A stretch of DNA of 22,178 nt from Barthelona sp. PAP020 (Eukaryota; Metamonada: BaSk clade), in contig JARQWU010000177.1 of NCBI GenBank assembly GCA_040182905.1, positions 1 to 22,178 on the forward strand, in the 5' to 3' direction. A program made the translations under genes and the position numbers. Positions 10,501 to 17,041 of this stretch are shown piece by piece. Every line of letters begins with the position of its first letter. The stretch's first letter is position 1. The notes beneath the pieces were generated by a model. That model was not told where the DNA came from. It saw nothing but the letters and a program-made list of their open reading frames with translations, and did no database searches.

Positions 10501-10830
10501 TTCAAAACATATCAAAGAAATCAAAAATGCACAAAAAGAGAATTTATCACGTGAATAATTATTTGTCACTATCATTAAACAAAAAAAATAATACATTTGA
10601 AATGAGATAAATGGTAAAATCGCATTTAAAAATCGATTTTCAAAAAAAAATAATGATGAATCAGAATAGTAACAAAAATGTATATAATTTGTGAATAATT
10701 GCAAAAAATACAAAGCATATCCAACAAATTGTTTTAAAACTTTATTTTGAGATATATCATTGTAAAAAGGAAATGAACACTCATATATATTCATATATAT
10801 AATTAATATAATCGATATCAGTTCTATCAT
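4552..10830 (-). CDS. DEK1/TML-calpain-like giant membrane protein with degenerate calpain domain
   Basis: This 2092-residue protein has three parts. Residues 1 to about 845 hold roughly 23 hydrophobic spans. Residues about 850-1650 form a polar, charged linker with E1036-E1041 and a polyQ run (1351-1360). The C-terminus is calpain-like: KAGIF (1728-1732) and VDGYLPT (1747-1753) match calpain YAGIF...VVDDRLPT; EKGCAKLFNSY (1779-1789) matches EKAYAKLNGSY. A C2L/domain-III-like end closes it (about 1980-2092, SFMIRVY). Length and order match plant DEK1 and protist TM-calpains. The protease centre looks lost. The expected GDCWFL site reads about PDALFE (A1682); the GHAYSV His site reads RFVYLV (1874-1879); the NPWG Asn site reads IPSD (1888-1891). 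I infer a non-proteolytic membrane scaffold or sensor. The alternative is an unrelated polytopic protein with chance similarity; the three calpain motifs in order argue against that. Confidence 0.68.
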   Translation of the reverse strand: MIELISIILIIYMNIYECSFPFYNDISQNKVLKQFVGYALYFLQLFTNYIHFCYYSDSSLFFFENRFLNAILPFISFQMYYFFCLMIVTNNYSRDKFSFCAFLISLICFEIFSLLISCKYRNDMLLPVLLPLVLYVLHEIIDITFYKKISIPNLVNSILEPLKGATNIVEAKILTYIRIIFPPYVFACIFCILRLLIMKDVNERYNRWIVFTFHFSSFYFISFHTFLYPFGKLLLYPVIITALNAFPTICLSRLFPTFNLVFSFQIVSFIHLMVMLIIQLLNFDAKEETKSLSERFFPVNDIKISINSRSSIVEFSKDSFWSILNKKEFFYVSSLIEFVLLEIVAKKIENDDNVTLYGPYILIVCIIFGFYYLFLSKTMKLFSLYDLTILLRLIMSKDQKNESFLEYFDENNSTIIQKNFKSWKSLRKNKIPKVFKSIMVRMISLSIFSLIIPLAVLFLIPQEYSQKIFSLCLLINIVSYYFCFSHFYRLEQCLNNRLNNNMEITELGDYDRINNVKIIQKFTVRPWLNTVYVLYFINVMAIIWITRLQCGLFGFFMSRCVIPTLFISYTYYTICSNSNIISFYDYFASFVLFCYMLFASIIDDKYVEDEAVKYIRLEVILAIFIILWQVIFVKFVVKMIHHAKKLMDNNINFVCLLHSTVVIFGYVNIYKHLNNDLKCFEFHLILFFVIMGIHFFYSRFCMKLAIYAERRHDIEYLFLNYLVILTLFSFIVFMIIYLKFKPIFGLQIRIFNFFDIFFFIYFLMFLSLFAYQPGLITGYPNNQANVFLNFSFKKVVVIFNDGMQTDLSKFLNFAVLIGFIGNIHSLYNFFLYPSSNLFPILFYICGYFSSHYLNVSENAHEIQAAKICKLVSKQMLIDVFNSIVINYEIDSPVLKKYEYLIPNFNFDESIESVESEQEFGIQQQYQQKERNNRIIQRKKIYYHILTEKYKSRTKEKVKFNEIDVKYEINMDPIPVPISTFNFVFNEGNKNMMDNIVDNNLTFYRSVTFDNSVILDKSLKDFNTQNNLEYADEFIIEEEEEEDMEKEIKVEEEVKQEQIEVKNKNKNVHQMNQMNNKMFDNEYNLWSSTIFTKDIDNDSKIVEDNESFLTISFNLIRKCDINLAKLKCLLEFFKSYKSIRIKEIDNKEMKIKCDHFSNFEKKYIINKILTDLNDLSQTRTKIIYNIYLELMDLCTFRNQFQNYNILKWKMDRLNQSSFSHTSNVQNGAENNNDSYDNVFTKSAENLFATSSFAVNSSLNSKNDSSENSNTTLITFDTSTLSSMIHEDEENDLAISQLLFQKYFERKIQQIRKNSFHVSYTQFIESQPNVDFPLFSEQLTTQKLINQTQMAKQQQQQQQHQQESNNFGRKKNINKRISVNSVKSAGINNTISSTNSMNSFNSNIETFFPPTSTTVISNIDSFGYSTIPIYGQNKWSILLLKVGKLMDSLSFCRKNISQLKQKICLLKYTDFMLIYNEFISIEIDVDFFHNQSLFLQKHSSHDADFILRLENVELFERFGFEQDSVSKDTLVDAINEKVLEIINNDERIDRFLKNKEYHESDNLRKVTIQFLNGVKNARLTQIPFMDEEFNDINHVIWGNFINNNQINDFSEYTYLINEEDEKSTNIDESEVETSFNSHSISKILLGNNDGFEYTLNPFKMRHFSYFFSGDFDICNVDANIDPDALFEISQSVKNFEMFERTNTFPILINILQKKKLYDFLRHTLYRYDLKAGIFMLRYFVNSEPFFILVDGYLPTLNDKFAFYPSFKTKNGQQSFIFSIIEKGCAKLFNSYFSLYNIQLSQLYSLCMTLLGFRGNIYNKYDLFMNPCYFRKCFQQITSSCSNNLMFSIAQIRNQSDTMIVMVVDVTDIIIEGVIVRFVYLVSLQGIFLSIPSDDCSLLTNMLDDNNKMENNFLNSSLLYEEEIVYLKQSKKNGFWIAFDQFVDSMSNIYCAASLPQFFQSFLKDTLYISNSLRLPLILNANNMNLPLLHWYEIVFEEFVKFSNIEIFIKLTTEKFPLNIKFSIWKYENNWNWKLIEKPFVISKKVSFLNFIVSPLNNMVIIPHIDSERDICSFMIRVYCKEGIIPIMHHDPVIT
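6751..6780. repeat. (CAA)n microsatellite encoding polyQ
   Basis: Ten near-identical triplets (TTG on the plus strand, one GTG) encode seven Gln, one His and two Gln (residues 1351-1360) in the linker of the DEK1-like protein. This is likely a slippage-prone, length-variable tract in a disordered segment. Confidence 0.85.
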
Positions 10831-11002
10831 TCATTCAATCATAAAATTTCAGGAAAAACGATTCTTAGAATTCCTTTTTTAAAAAACTGCAAAAGGTTGA
10901 GTTTAACATTTATCATACTTTAAATTGTTTAATTTCGAACTAAATTTGTAAATGAAAAAATATAAATAAAATGTCAAGCAAATGAGAAATTTACAATGAA
11001 TG
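10831..11002. promoter_or_regulatory. Intergenic/promoter region of DEK1-like gene
   Basis: This 172-bp gap lies between two genes on the same strand. On the minus strand the 14-mer TTTTATGATTGAAT (10833-10846) ends only a few bases before the start codon and also occurs upstream of the cullin gene. AATAAA-like stretches near 10960-10970 may serve the upstream gene's 3' end. Confidence 0.4.
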
Positions 11003-12415
11003 TTATTTTTGATGCAAGAAAATGAAATACAGCTCAAACAAAAATACTCCAAACAACCCTGTGAGGGCAAAAATCATTCTGTTACTATCATTTTGAGAAC
11101 TTTGTTCACAAATTCCGAAAACTGAAGGATCTGTGATTGGATTCAAACATGTTAGTTCGGGATAATTTGGAGCTAAAGTTAAATCAATAAAATCAATGGA
11201 AAATATCCCAAAAACGCCATTATTTGGATCTTCAATTGTTCTAGTTAATGTTGTCACATAACCCAAACCTCTAATATCCTTGTAAGGTGTTGACCACACA
11301 GCTTTCTTGTCTAAATTTCGTACATCGTTCAATAACGCCTCATTTATGGCAATTGTGAGTCCATCAATATCAGAATTGTGATACGACCCTCTAAATTCAC
11401 AAGCGATATTCTTCAACCAATCACCGGACTCCTCACCAATATTAAAAGCATGAATAGTTAAATTCAGATCTGAAACTTGAGGTTTGATGGTATTTATAAT
11501 ATCTTTTGGATGGTTGTTATCCCAACCATTGGAAATTAAAAGAATAACATCCTGACAAAAAGTTGATTTTCCAACAGCTTTTGATTTTTTAAGTAAATTG
11601 ACAGCTTCTTCCAACCCAAGAATGGTATTTGCGATATTTTCAAATTTTATGGCTTGAACTTTCTCATTCCATACTTTTTTGAGCTCCAAAGTGGGATTTT
11701 CTAAATAATCACCCCATAAAACTACTTTTTCATCAAATGCTATTATTGACACGTAATCATCTTTGTCTAGAGTTTCTAATAGTTGACTAATAATTTTTAC
11801 AAGCTTTTCTTCACTAGTTTTGGAACGAATTTTTTGGGATACATCCAATAAAATTATGAAATCTTTGTTCCCTATGACAGATTTACGCAACCAAGGTCGT
11901 GATACTGGATTCCAAACAGTGCAAGGGACAGAAAAATTCATACAATCTCCAATAACATAATCTATTGGAGGGAATTGGACGCTTCCGGGATAAAAAAAAG
12001 TTGTTCCATCAAAAAATACTGCATATACCCAACCAATGAAATCAGAATACTGAGAATGAATTGTCTTTAAGTCATTAGTAACAGCCGCAAGAGCATTTTT
12101 CAAACTGTTGTCAGGTCCTTGAACGGAGATATGTTCATAATCCAACTTGCTACCATGTAAGGAGCATTCACAACTGGTCATATTTGGATACTGTGAAAAC
12201 TGTGAAGAACAAGGAATTTTTGAATTGTCAGAGATAGAGCATTGGTCAATTGTATAATCGTTGTTGATATATTCTTTTGGATTCAAATAAATTTTTCCAA
12301 GTTTTTCAATCACAAACTTTGTGTTTTCTTCAATTTCAACAGTAACATTCAATGAACACCAAGAAATCTTAAACAAATTGAATAATATAATGTATAATAA
12401 AAATCGTGATATCAT
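11003..12415 (-). CDS. Calcium-channel alpha2/delta-like VWA-Cache membrane protein
   Basis: This 470-residue single-pass protein has a signal peptide (about 1-20), a large Cys-rich ectodomain and a C-terminal TM (about 447-466) with a very short tail. Domain order matches alpha2/delta and CACHD1-type proteins. A Cache half (VYAVFFDGTTFFYPGS, 130-145) comes first, then the linker SRPWLRKS (172-179). VWA strand FIILLDVS (186-193) follows, with YVSIIAFDEK (221-230). A second Cache-type part has VWSTPYKD...GLGYVTTLTR (373-392) and GIFSIDFIDL (403-412). Family members traffic or gate voltage-gated calcium channels. The metal-binding MIDAS looks damaged: DxSxS reads DVSQK (191-195) and the TDG loop reads SNG (295-297). 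Several N-x-S/T sites occur in the ectodomain. It lies 172 bp upstream of the DEK1-like gene on the same strand. Confidence 0.75.
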   Translation of the reverse strand: MISRFLLYIILFNLFKISWCSLNVTVEIEENTKFVIEKLGKIYLNPKEYINNDYTIDQCSISDNSKIPCSSQFSQYPNMTSCECSLHGSKLDYEHISVQGPDNSLKNALAAVTNDLKTIHSQYSDFIGWVYAVFFDGTTFFYPGSVQFPPIDYVIGDCMNFSVPCTVWNPVSRPWLRKSVIGNKDFIILLDVSQKIRSKTSEEKLVKIISQLLETLDKDDYVSIIAFDEKVVLWGDYLENPTLELKKVWNEKVQAIKFENIANTILGLEEAVNLLKKSKAVGKSTFCQDVILLISNGWDNNHPKDIINTIKPQVSDLNLTIHAFNIGEESGDWLKNIACEFRGSYHNSDIDGLTIAINEALLNDVRNLDKKAVWSTPYKDIRGLGYVTTLTRTIEDPNNGVFGIFSIDFIDLTLAPNYPELTCLNPITDPSVFGICEQSSQNDSNRMIFALTGLFGVFLFELYFIFLHQK

Positions 12416-12840
12416 TCATGTCAAATATGCACATGCATAACAAAAATTATCGAAAAAGAATCAGTTTAATTTATTTTCCTGTCAAACCAAAGTTTAAACA
12501 ATTAATTCACTATATTACTGGTTAAAAATTGACTATTGAATGTTTGTTGCAATTTATACAAATTTAAAAAGCTTGATTGTCGTTTGTTCTTATTTTTATT
12601 AGTACTTTTAAATCTTTGAACAATTAATTCAATGAAAATCAGAAGAATATGACAAAATAAATAACATTAACAATTTTATTTTATTATTCATATACATTTG
12701 TATACATATATTCGTTTTCAATATATAATGATAGATAAATGTGCATAAATACACAACAATTGTTCAATATTGAATTTTGCCAAAAGAGAATTTCTGATAC
12801 TCAAGAAAACAAAACAAATGACTCAAAAAGTGAAAGCATT
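12416..12840. other. Intergenic region, AT-rich
   Basis: This 425-bp gap lies between the start of the alpha2/delta-like gene and the stop of the ATG101-like gene. It is very AT-rich, with an inverted repeat TATAC-ATTT-GTATA at 12691-12704 and several AATAAA-like stretches. It presumably holds one promoter and one 3' end. No coding frame or structured RNA is evident. Confidence 0.5.
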
Positions 12841-13431
12841 TCATGTGGATTCTTTTCTTTTAATAACATTTTTAACATCACGAATAAGACCAGAAGATTT
12901 ATGCCCAAAGTTTCTGACATTTAATTTTAGATGATACGAAAACGCTTTTGTATTATCTCCTAATTTTGGCAAATGATAAATTTGCAATGAAGCAGTTTCG
13001 ATTATTTTGAACAGAAGATTCTTGACATTTTCAATAAAATCAAAATATAAATTGGAATAGAACTCTTCTGTAACAATTTCAAAGCTAAAATTCCATTCTT
13101 CAAACTTGGAAATGTTGGGAGAACGAAATAAACGAGGTTTTATTTCACATAGGGAAATGCAAGTTTGAAATGTGTTATTCATTGGATCATGATTAAATGT
13201 TGATGAAATTGAGTGTACTAATTGACTAATTTGAGTTTCAATCAATTGAAGAGTTTTCAAATCTGATATTTTTACATAAGTTAATAAATCAGAATCGAAT
13301 ATTGCAGTTGTCGGTGTCACAAGTCCTGAACTTCGAATGAAAATGATTGAATGAACAATACATTCAATAACTTTTGATAAATTCTTTAAATCTATTTGTA
13401 ATAAGGGAAAATTAGCTTGATGATAGTTCAT
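12841..13431 (-). CDS. ATG101-like autophagy protein (HORMA fold)
   Basis: This 196-residue protein is close to the usual ATG101 length (about 218). ATG101 is a HORMA-fold partner of ATG13 in the ULK1/ATG1 autophagy-initiation complex. Matches run along the whole protein. IECIVHSIIFIRSSG (22-36) fits the first helix (AMLAVLHTVLLHRSTG). DSDLLTYVKIS (46-56) fits DCDFIDFTYVRVS. The C-terminal part IIETASLQIYHLPKL (143-157) fits IVEVMNRHEYLPKM, and FSYHLKLNV...IRDVKNVI (164-190) fits the final strand and helix. The exposed WF finger of human ATG101 (RWPF) reads RLFR here (100-103), so the Trp is absent. The short basic tail KRKEST is extra. The start ATG lies in the ATGAATGA octamer. The gene is divergent from the hybrid kinase with a 97-bp gap. 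Confidence 0.78.
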   Translation of the reverse strand: MNYHQANFPLLQIDLKNLSKVIECIVHSIIFIRSSGLVTPTTAIFDSDLLTYVKISDLKTLQLIETQISQLVHSISSTFNHDPMNNTFQTCISLCEIKPRLFRSPNISKFEEWNFSFEIVTEEFYSNLYFDFIENVKNLLFKIIETASLQIYHLPKLGDNTKAFSYHLKLNVRNFGHKSSGLIRDVKNVIKRKEST

Positions 13432-13528
13432 TCATTGAATTTTTAGAAAAAAAATTAAAAAAAAAATAATGACTTCACACTTTGATAGTTTGTCATTGGA
13501 ATTATTTTGCATATGAAATGATTGTAGG
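13432..13528. promoter_or_regulatory. Divergent promoter, ATG101-like / hybrid kinase
   Basis: This 97-bp gap lies between head-to-head genes. It has A-rich runs near 13447-13466 and a small inverted repeat (AATGAC 13468-13473, GTCATT 13492-13497). Six-bp arms are weak evidence in AT-rich DNA; promoter function is inferred from orientation. Confidence 0.45.
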
Positions 13529-16500
13529 ATGAAAACATTAGTATTTGTATTTGCTTTTATTGCGATTTTTATTACTTGCTTGGGTGTACAGGATTTTCCC
13601 AAAGTTTTAGTTATTTCTTCATATGGAATTGCATATCATCGGGCCAATTATATGATTTCTATTATTACGTCTGCTTTTTCTGAGCGTCCTGATATTATTA
13701 CCGATTATGAATTTTTATTATATTCAACTCGATTATTGGAGTTGGAATCAGCATCAGACATAAAGTATGAACAGGTTTCACACTTTAAATATATTGATGC
13801 TGAATATATTTTGACTGTTGGAGAGGTTGCAATGAATTTTGTATTGAATTTTCACGATTCATTGTTCAGTTCTCTTAAAGGAGCAGTATATGTTGAATCT
13901 TCTGATGTTAAAACCACATTACCTTCCTGGATAACAGGGGTTAATGTGATATACGATTTTGAAGCTATTGTGAGTTTAATTAAACAAATTATGCCTAATT
14001 GCAAAAAATTGCATGTTATCTATGATATCACACTTTATAATTACAGTGAAATAATTGCATCCATAAATAAGTATTCCAGTTTTGAGGTTGAATTTTACAA
14101 TTCTTTAGACACTACACTGTCTGAGTTAATTAAAATGCTTTCTGTGTATAATAGTGTTTCCAATGCTGTTTTATTACTTCGATACAGATTTGACAAAGAA
14201 AAAGTGCTTGTTTTTCAAGAAGGTGTTCGAGTTCTGATAGACAATGTTTTTTTACCTATATTTTGTGTTCATGAAGATTTGTTAGTTTCTGGAGTTATTG
14301 GTGGTTTAATTGAGCCAATGGAATTAAATATTGAAACTGGAATAGATGTGTTGATACAAGGATTTGGAAAAAGTACAATTTTTTCAAATAATGCTTTGAA
14401 TACAACACTTGAATTGATTTTGAATTATGAAGAGTTGTCAAGATTTGATTTATTGGCAAATGTACCACAAAACGCTAAGTTTATCAACTCTCCTCATTTT
14501 ATTTTTGAAAAGTATTTTCAATCCATCGTTTTCATATTAATTTTGATCTTAGTTCAAAGTTTTTTTACCATTATGATTTGTACAAACATTTCAAAAAGAA
14601 CCTTTGCTGAAAATAATTTGAATTCTCAAAGAGATGTTTTTTGTTCAGTTTTAGATTCTATTCCTCTTGCTTTGAGAATAACAGATACCTTTACTCAGGA
14701 AGAACTGTATAAAAATTTGCAAACATCAACTTTAGTTAATAATCATCTTTCTTTTAGCAAAAATAATTCTCAAACTGACTTTGTGAAGTCTATTGATGAT
14801 GATTTTGACCTTTTGGTTGGAAGTTTAAAAACCTTTTCACCTTTTGAAGATGACAACAACGAAACAAATGAAATTTATTGCAGTTTATTTGATAGATGGT
14901 ATAAAGTGCAAAACGTAAAAATTCGTTGGATGGATAAAAGATGGGCAAAATTGACAATACTTACTGATATCACCACAGAAAAAGGAGTTTGGTCTGAAAA
15001 AGAAGAACGAGAAAATAGAGTAATTTCACTGTTGGATCGCATGTGTGAAAGTGTGATTGCTGTGGATTGTTTGGGAATGGTGACACATATTAACCCAGCT
15101 GGGGTTCAAATGTTATCAATACCAACATTTGAAGTATTGTCCAAAGAGATAGATGATTTGTTTCAGTTGAAAGGTATTAATGATGGGAAAACTGTTCCAT
15201 TATTAGTGCATGAAGTTTTCAAAACCAAGAAACAAATCAATTCTGATCAAATTTCTTTGTTGGTCACTAAGACAGGAAGGTATATGATTTCGCAATCAGC
15301 AGCTCCTTTGTTTAATCAAAATGGACAAATAATTGGTGTTGTATTAATCTTGGTGGATCTCACACGTTTACATTTTAAACAGGTTATGGAACGTAGAGAT
15401 GAAATTATTTCTTCTATTCAGGAATCTATGAATGGACTTATTCATGATGTGAACAATTTCCTTCAAATGATGAAGGACGGAATAAACAGATTGTTTGCCT
15501 TCAGCAAAAGCTTAAACAATGAATTAAATGCAAAATGTGTTGCTGATATTGCAAGACAGTTTGACATGCATCTTTCAGCTACAGTTGGATTGTTGTATGA
15601 GTTGGGTGGTAAAGAAATTGATATTATCAGTGAGCCTATTGATATTCATGAATTGATAGAAAATATTGTGAATTATGCTGGTTTTCAGACTAAATATTCT
15701 GATTTAAAACTTTTTACCTATTTGGAGGCCGAAAACGCTGTTGTGTTGGCTAATAGTTGTTCATTACATTCAGTATTTGTAAATCTATTGGTAAACGCAG
15801 CAGATGCAATGAATGGTAATGGTAGCGTTTGTTTCTCAACAAAAATAGAAACAAATGAAGCTAATGTTATGGACGGATATGATCAAAATGGAGTTTTAGT
15901 TATATATATAGATGATGACGGTCCAGGAATAGATCCCAAACTAGCAGGAAGATTATTTCAACCTTATGTATCAACGAAAACAAATGGTGGTGGTTTGGGT
16001 TTGTACAGGGTATCTCGTGTATTGAATTCTTATGGTGGATCAATTACAACAATGATTAAAGAAGGTCCTGGTGCACATTTTGTGATTCGTTTGCCATTAT
16101 CTGACGAAATAATTCGTATTATAGATTTTTCGGAGATTGCCTTTGACAAATCCACAAAAATTATGGTTGTTGATGATGATTTGTCTATTATCAGCATATT
16201 AAAATCTGCTTTTTCCAATTACAACAATGTTGATGTGATAGCCTTTAACAACATTAAGGAAGCCAATAGTTCTTTGTTGTCACATGAATATTCTCTGGCT
16301 ATACTTGATTTGGTAGTTGGAAACGAATCTGGCATCACCTTTGGAGAAAAGTTTCATGAAATGTTTCCAAATACCCCCGTATTATTTTCTACTGGTCATA
16401 TCAGTCTTCCAGCGGAACCAAATTTTTCCAATTTTTTGGTCTTACACAAACCTTTTGATTCAAATGAAGTTGTGCGAATGAGTTTTGATTTAATTAATGG

Positions 16501-16537
16501 TAACATTGATAAAGATTTGAACGAAATTGTGACTTGA
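13529..16537 (+). CDS. Bacterial-style hybrid sensor histidine kinase with periplasmic-binding-type ectodomain
   Basis: This 1002-residue protein is built like a bacterial hybrid kinase. A signal peptide (1-19) is followed by an ABC substrate-binding-like ectodomain (about 24-300, opening KVLVISSYG, like the bacterial KVLVLHSY start), a TM (about 332-352), one or two PAS-like regions (about 365-480 and 500-620), a histidine-kinase core and a receiver. Key residues are present: H-box LIHDVNN with H639; N-box VNLLVNAADAM with N756; G1 DDDGPGID (795-802); F-box LFQPYVSTK; G2 GGGLGL (820-825). The receiver (about 878-990) has D882-D884, phospho-acceptor D927, T955 and K974. It should sense a ligand outside the cell and phosphorylate its own receiver. 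The H-box resembles the HDFNNLL type common in bacterial hybrid kinases, which suggests, without proving, a bacterial origin. Base composition matches the neighbours, so any transfer is old. Confidence 0.9.
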   Translation: MKTLVFVFAFIAIFITCLGVQDFPKVLVISSYGIAYHRANYMISIITSAFSERPDIITDYEFLLYSTRLLELESASDIKYEQVSHFKYIDAEYILTVGEVAMNFVLNFHDSLFSSLKGAVYVESSDVKTTLPSWITGVNVIYDFEAIVSLIKQIMPNCKKLHVIYDITLYNYSEIIASINKYSSFEVEFYNSLDTTLSELIKMLSVYNSVSNAVLLLRYRFDKEKVLVFQEGVRVLIDNVFLPIFCVHEDLLVSGVIGGLIEPMELNIETGIDVLIQGFGKSTIFSNNALNTTLELILNYEELSRFDLLANVPQNAKFINSPHFIFEKYFQSIVFILILILVQSFFTIMICTNISKRTFAENNLNSQRDVFCSVLDSIPLALRITDTFTQEELYKNLQTSTLVNNHLSFSKNNSQTDFVKSIDDDFDLLVGSLKTFSPFEDDNNETNEIYCSLFDRWYKVQNVKIRWMDKRWAKLTILTDITTEKGVWSEKEERENRVISLLDRMCESVIAVDCLGMVTHINPAGVQMLSIPTFEVLSKEIDDLFQLKGINDGKTVPLLVHEVFKTKKQINSDQISLLVTKTGRYMISQSAAPLFNQNGQIIGVVLILVDLTRLHFKQVMERRDEIISSIQESMNGLIHDVNNFLQMMKDGINRLFAFSKSLNNELNAKCVADIARQFDMHLSATVGLLYELGGKEIDIISEPIDIHELIENIVNYAGFQTKYSDLKLFTYLEAENAVVLANSCSLHSVFVNLLVNAADAMNGNGSVCFSTKIETNEANVMDGYDQNGVLVIYIDDDGPGIDPKLAGRLFQPYVSTKTNGGGLGLYRVSRVLNSYGGSITTMIKEGPGAHFVIRLPLSDEIIRIIDFSEIAFDKSTKIMVVDDDLSIISILKSAFSNYNNVDVIAFNNIKEANSSLLSHEYSLAILDLVVGNESGITFGEKFHEMFPNTPVLFSTGHISLPAEPNFSNFLVLHKPFDSNEVVRMSFDLINGNIDKDLNEIVT

Positions 16538-17041
16538 CGTTCATGAATAAAGTATTTTGCAGTTTTATTTTTTCTTTGTGTGAAATTTTTTCCAAAACTT
16601 CCCAAAAAAATTTATGTTCAGTTGATTGGTAAACAATTGGTCCTTTTCTTCATTTATTGGTGAGGTTAGTGTTCCTTCTGAGAATTATCCAGCCGTAACT
16701 CTTCAGCTTTACAGGATGGTCAATGGATAGGGATGCGCTTTGGTGTGTGTGAAATTGTTGCAGTCTGAAAAAAAGATTTTGCACACCACCTCATCAAGTA
16801 ATTATTCTAAAAAGGCACATGTATTCGTTCAAATCTTCAAAAATGTTTAAGATATCTTGCAGTTTACTTGTTAAAAGTAAAAAATCTTGAAATAGTTAAT
16901 AGCAAAATTTCATGTTCAAGTAAAAGAGAAATAATGGAGAGTTTTATAAAAAAATAATGGTCTTGCAAATAACTCCGACTTTCTTTTGTCAAGCCAAAGA
17001 TTGAAAGCAAATAAAAAAAAAAAATCAAAGATAATTTATGA
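16538..17041. other. Intergenic region between convergent genes, with GC-richer core
   Basis: This 504-bp gap lies between the hybrid kinase stop and the AN1 protein stop. AATAAA occurs just past the kinase stop. The flanks are AT-rich, but a central block (16659-16795) is about 44% GC by hand count and foldable; it is described separately. No frame longer than about 30 codons with an ATG crosses it. Confidence 0.6.
16659..16795. ncRNA. Candidate structured non-coding RNA (three-way junction)
   Basis: Hand folding gives an outer stem GGTGAGG (16659-16665) with CCTCATC (16789-16795, one G-U). Arm 1 pairs TATCCA (16686-16691) with TGGATA (16724-16729), extended by GCC/GGT and GTAA/TTAC with 3'-side bulges. 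Arm 2 pairs TGGTGTGT (16741-16748) with GCACACCA (16781-16788), with an inner AGTCT/AGATT stem. The 3' side of arm 2 abuts the outer stem, which suggests stacking. The block is clearly GC-richer than its flanks. I looked for tRNA, U1, U2, U4, U5, U6, C/D-box and RNase P/MRP signatures and found none convincing. The strand is not resolved; the plus-strand fold was examined. Confidence 0.4.

Noticed and set aside
16659-16795. tRNA, U4/U5 snRNA or C/D snoRNA identity for the structured element
   Set aside because: No T-loop TTC or anticodon arm, no U4-type K-turn with correct spacing, no GCCTTTTAC loop or Sm site, and no clean C/D box pair on either strand.
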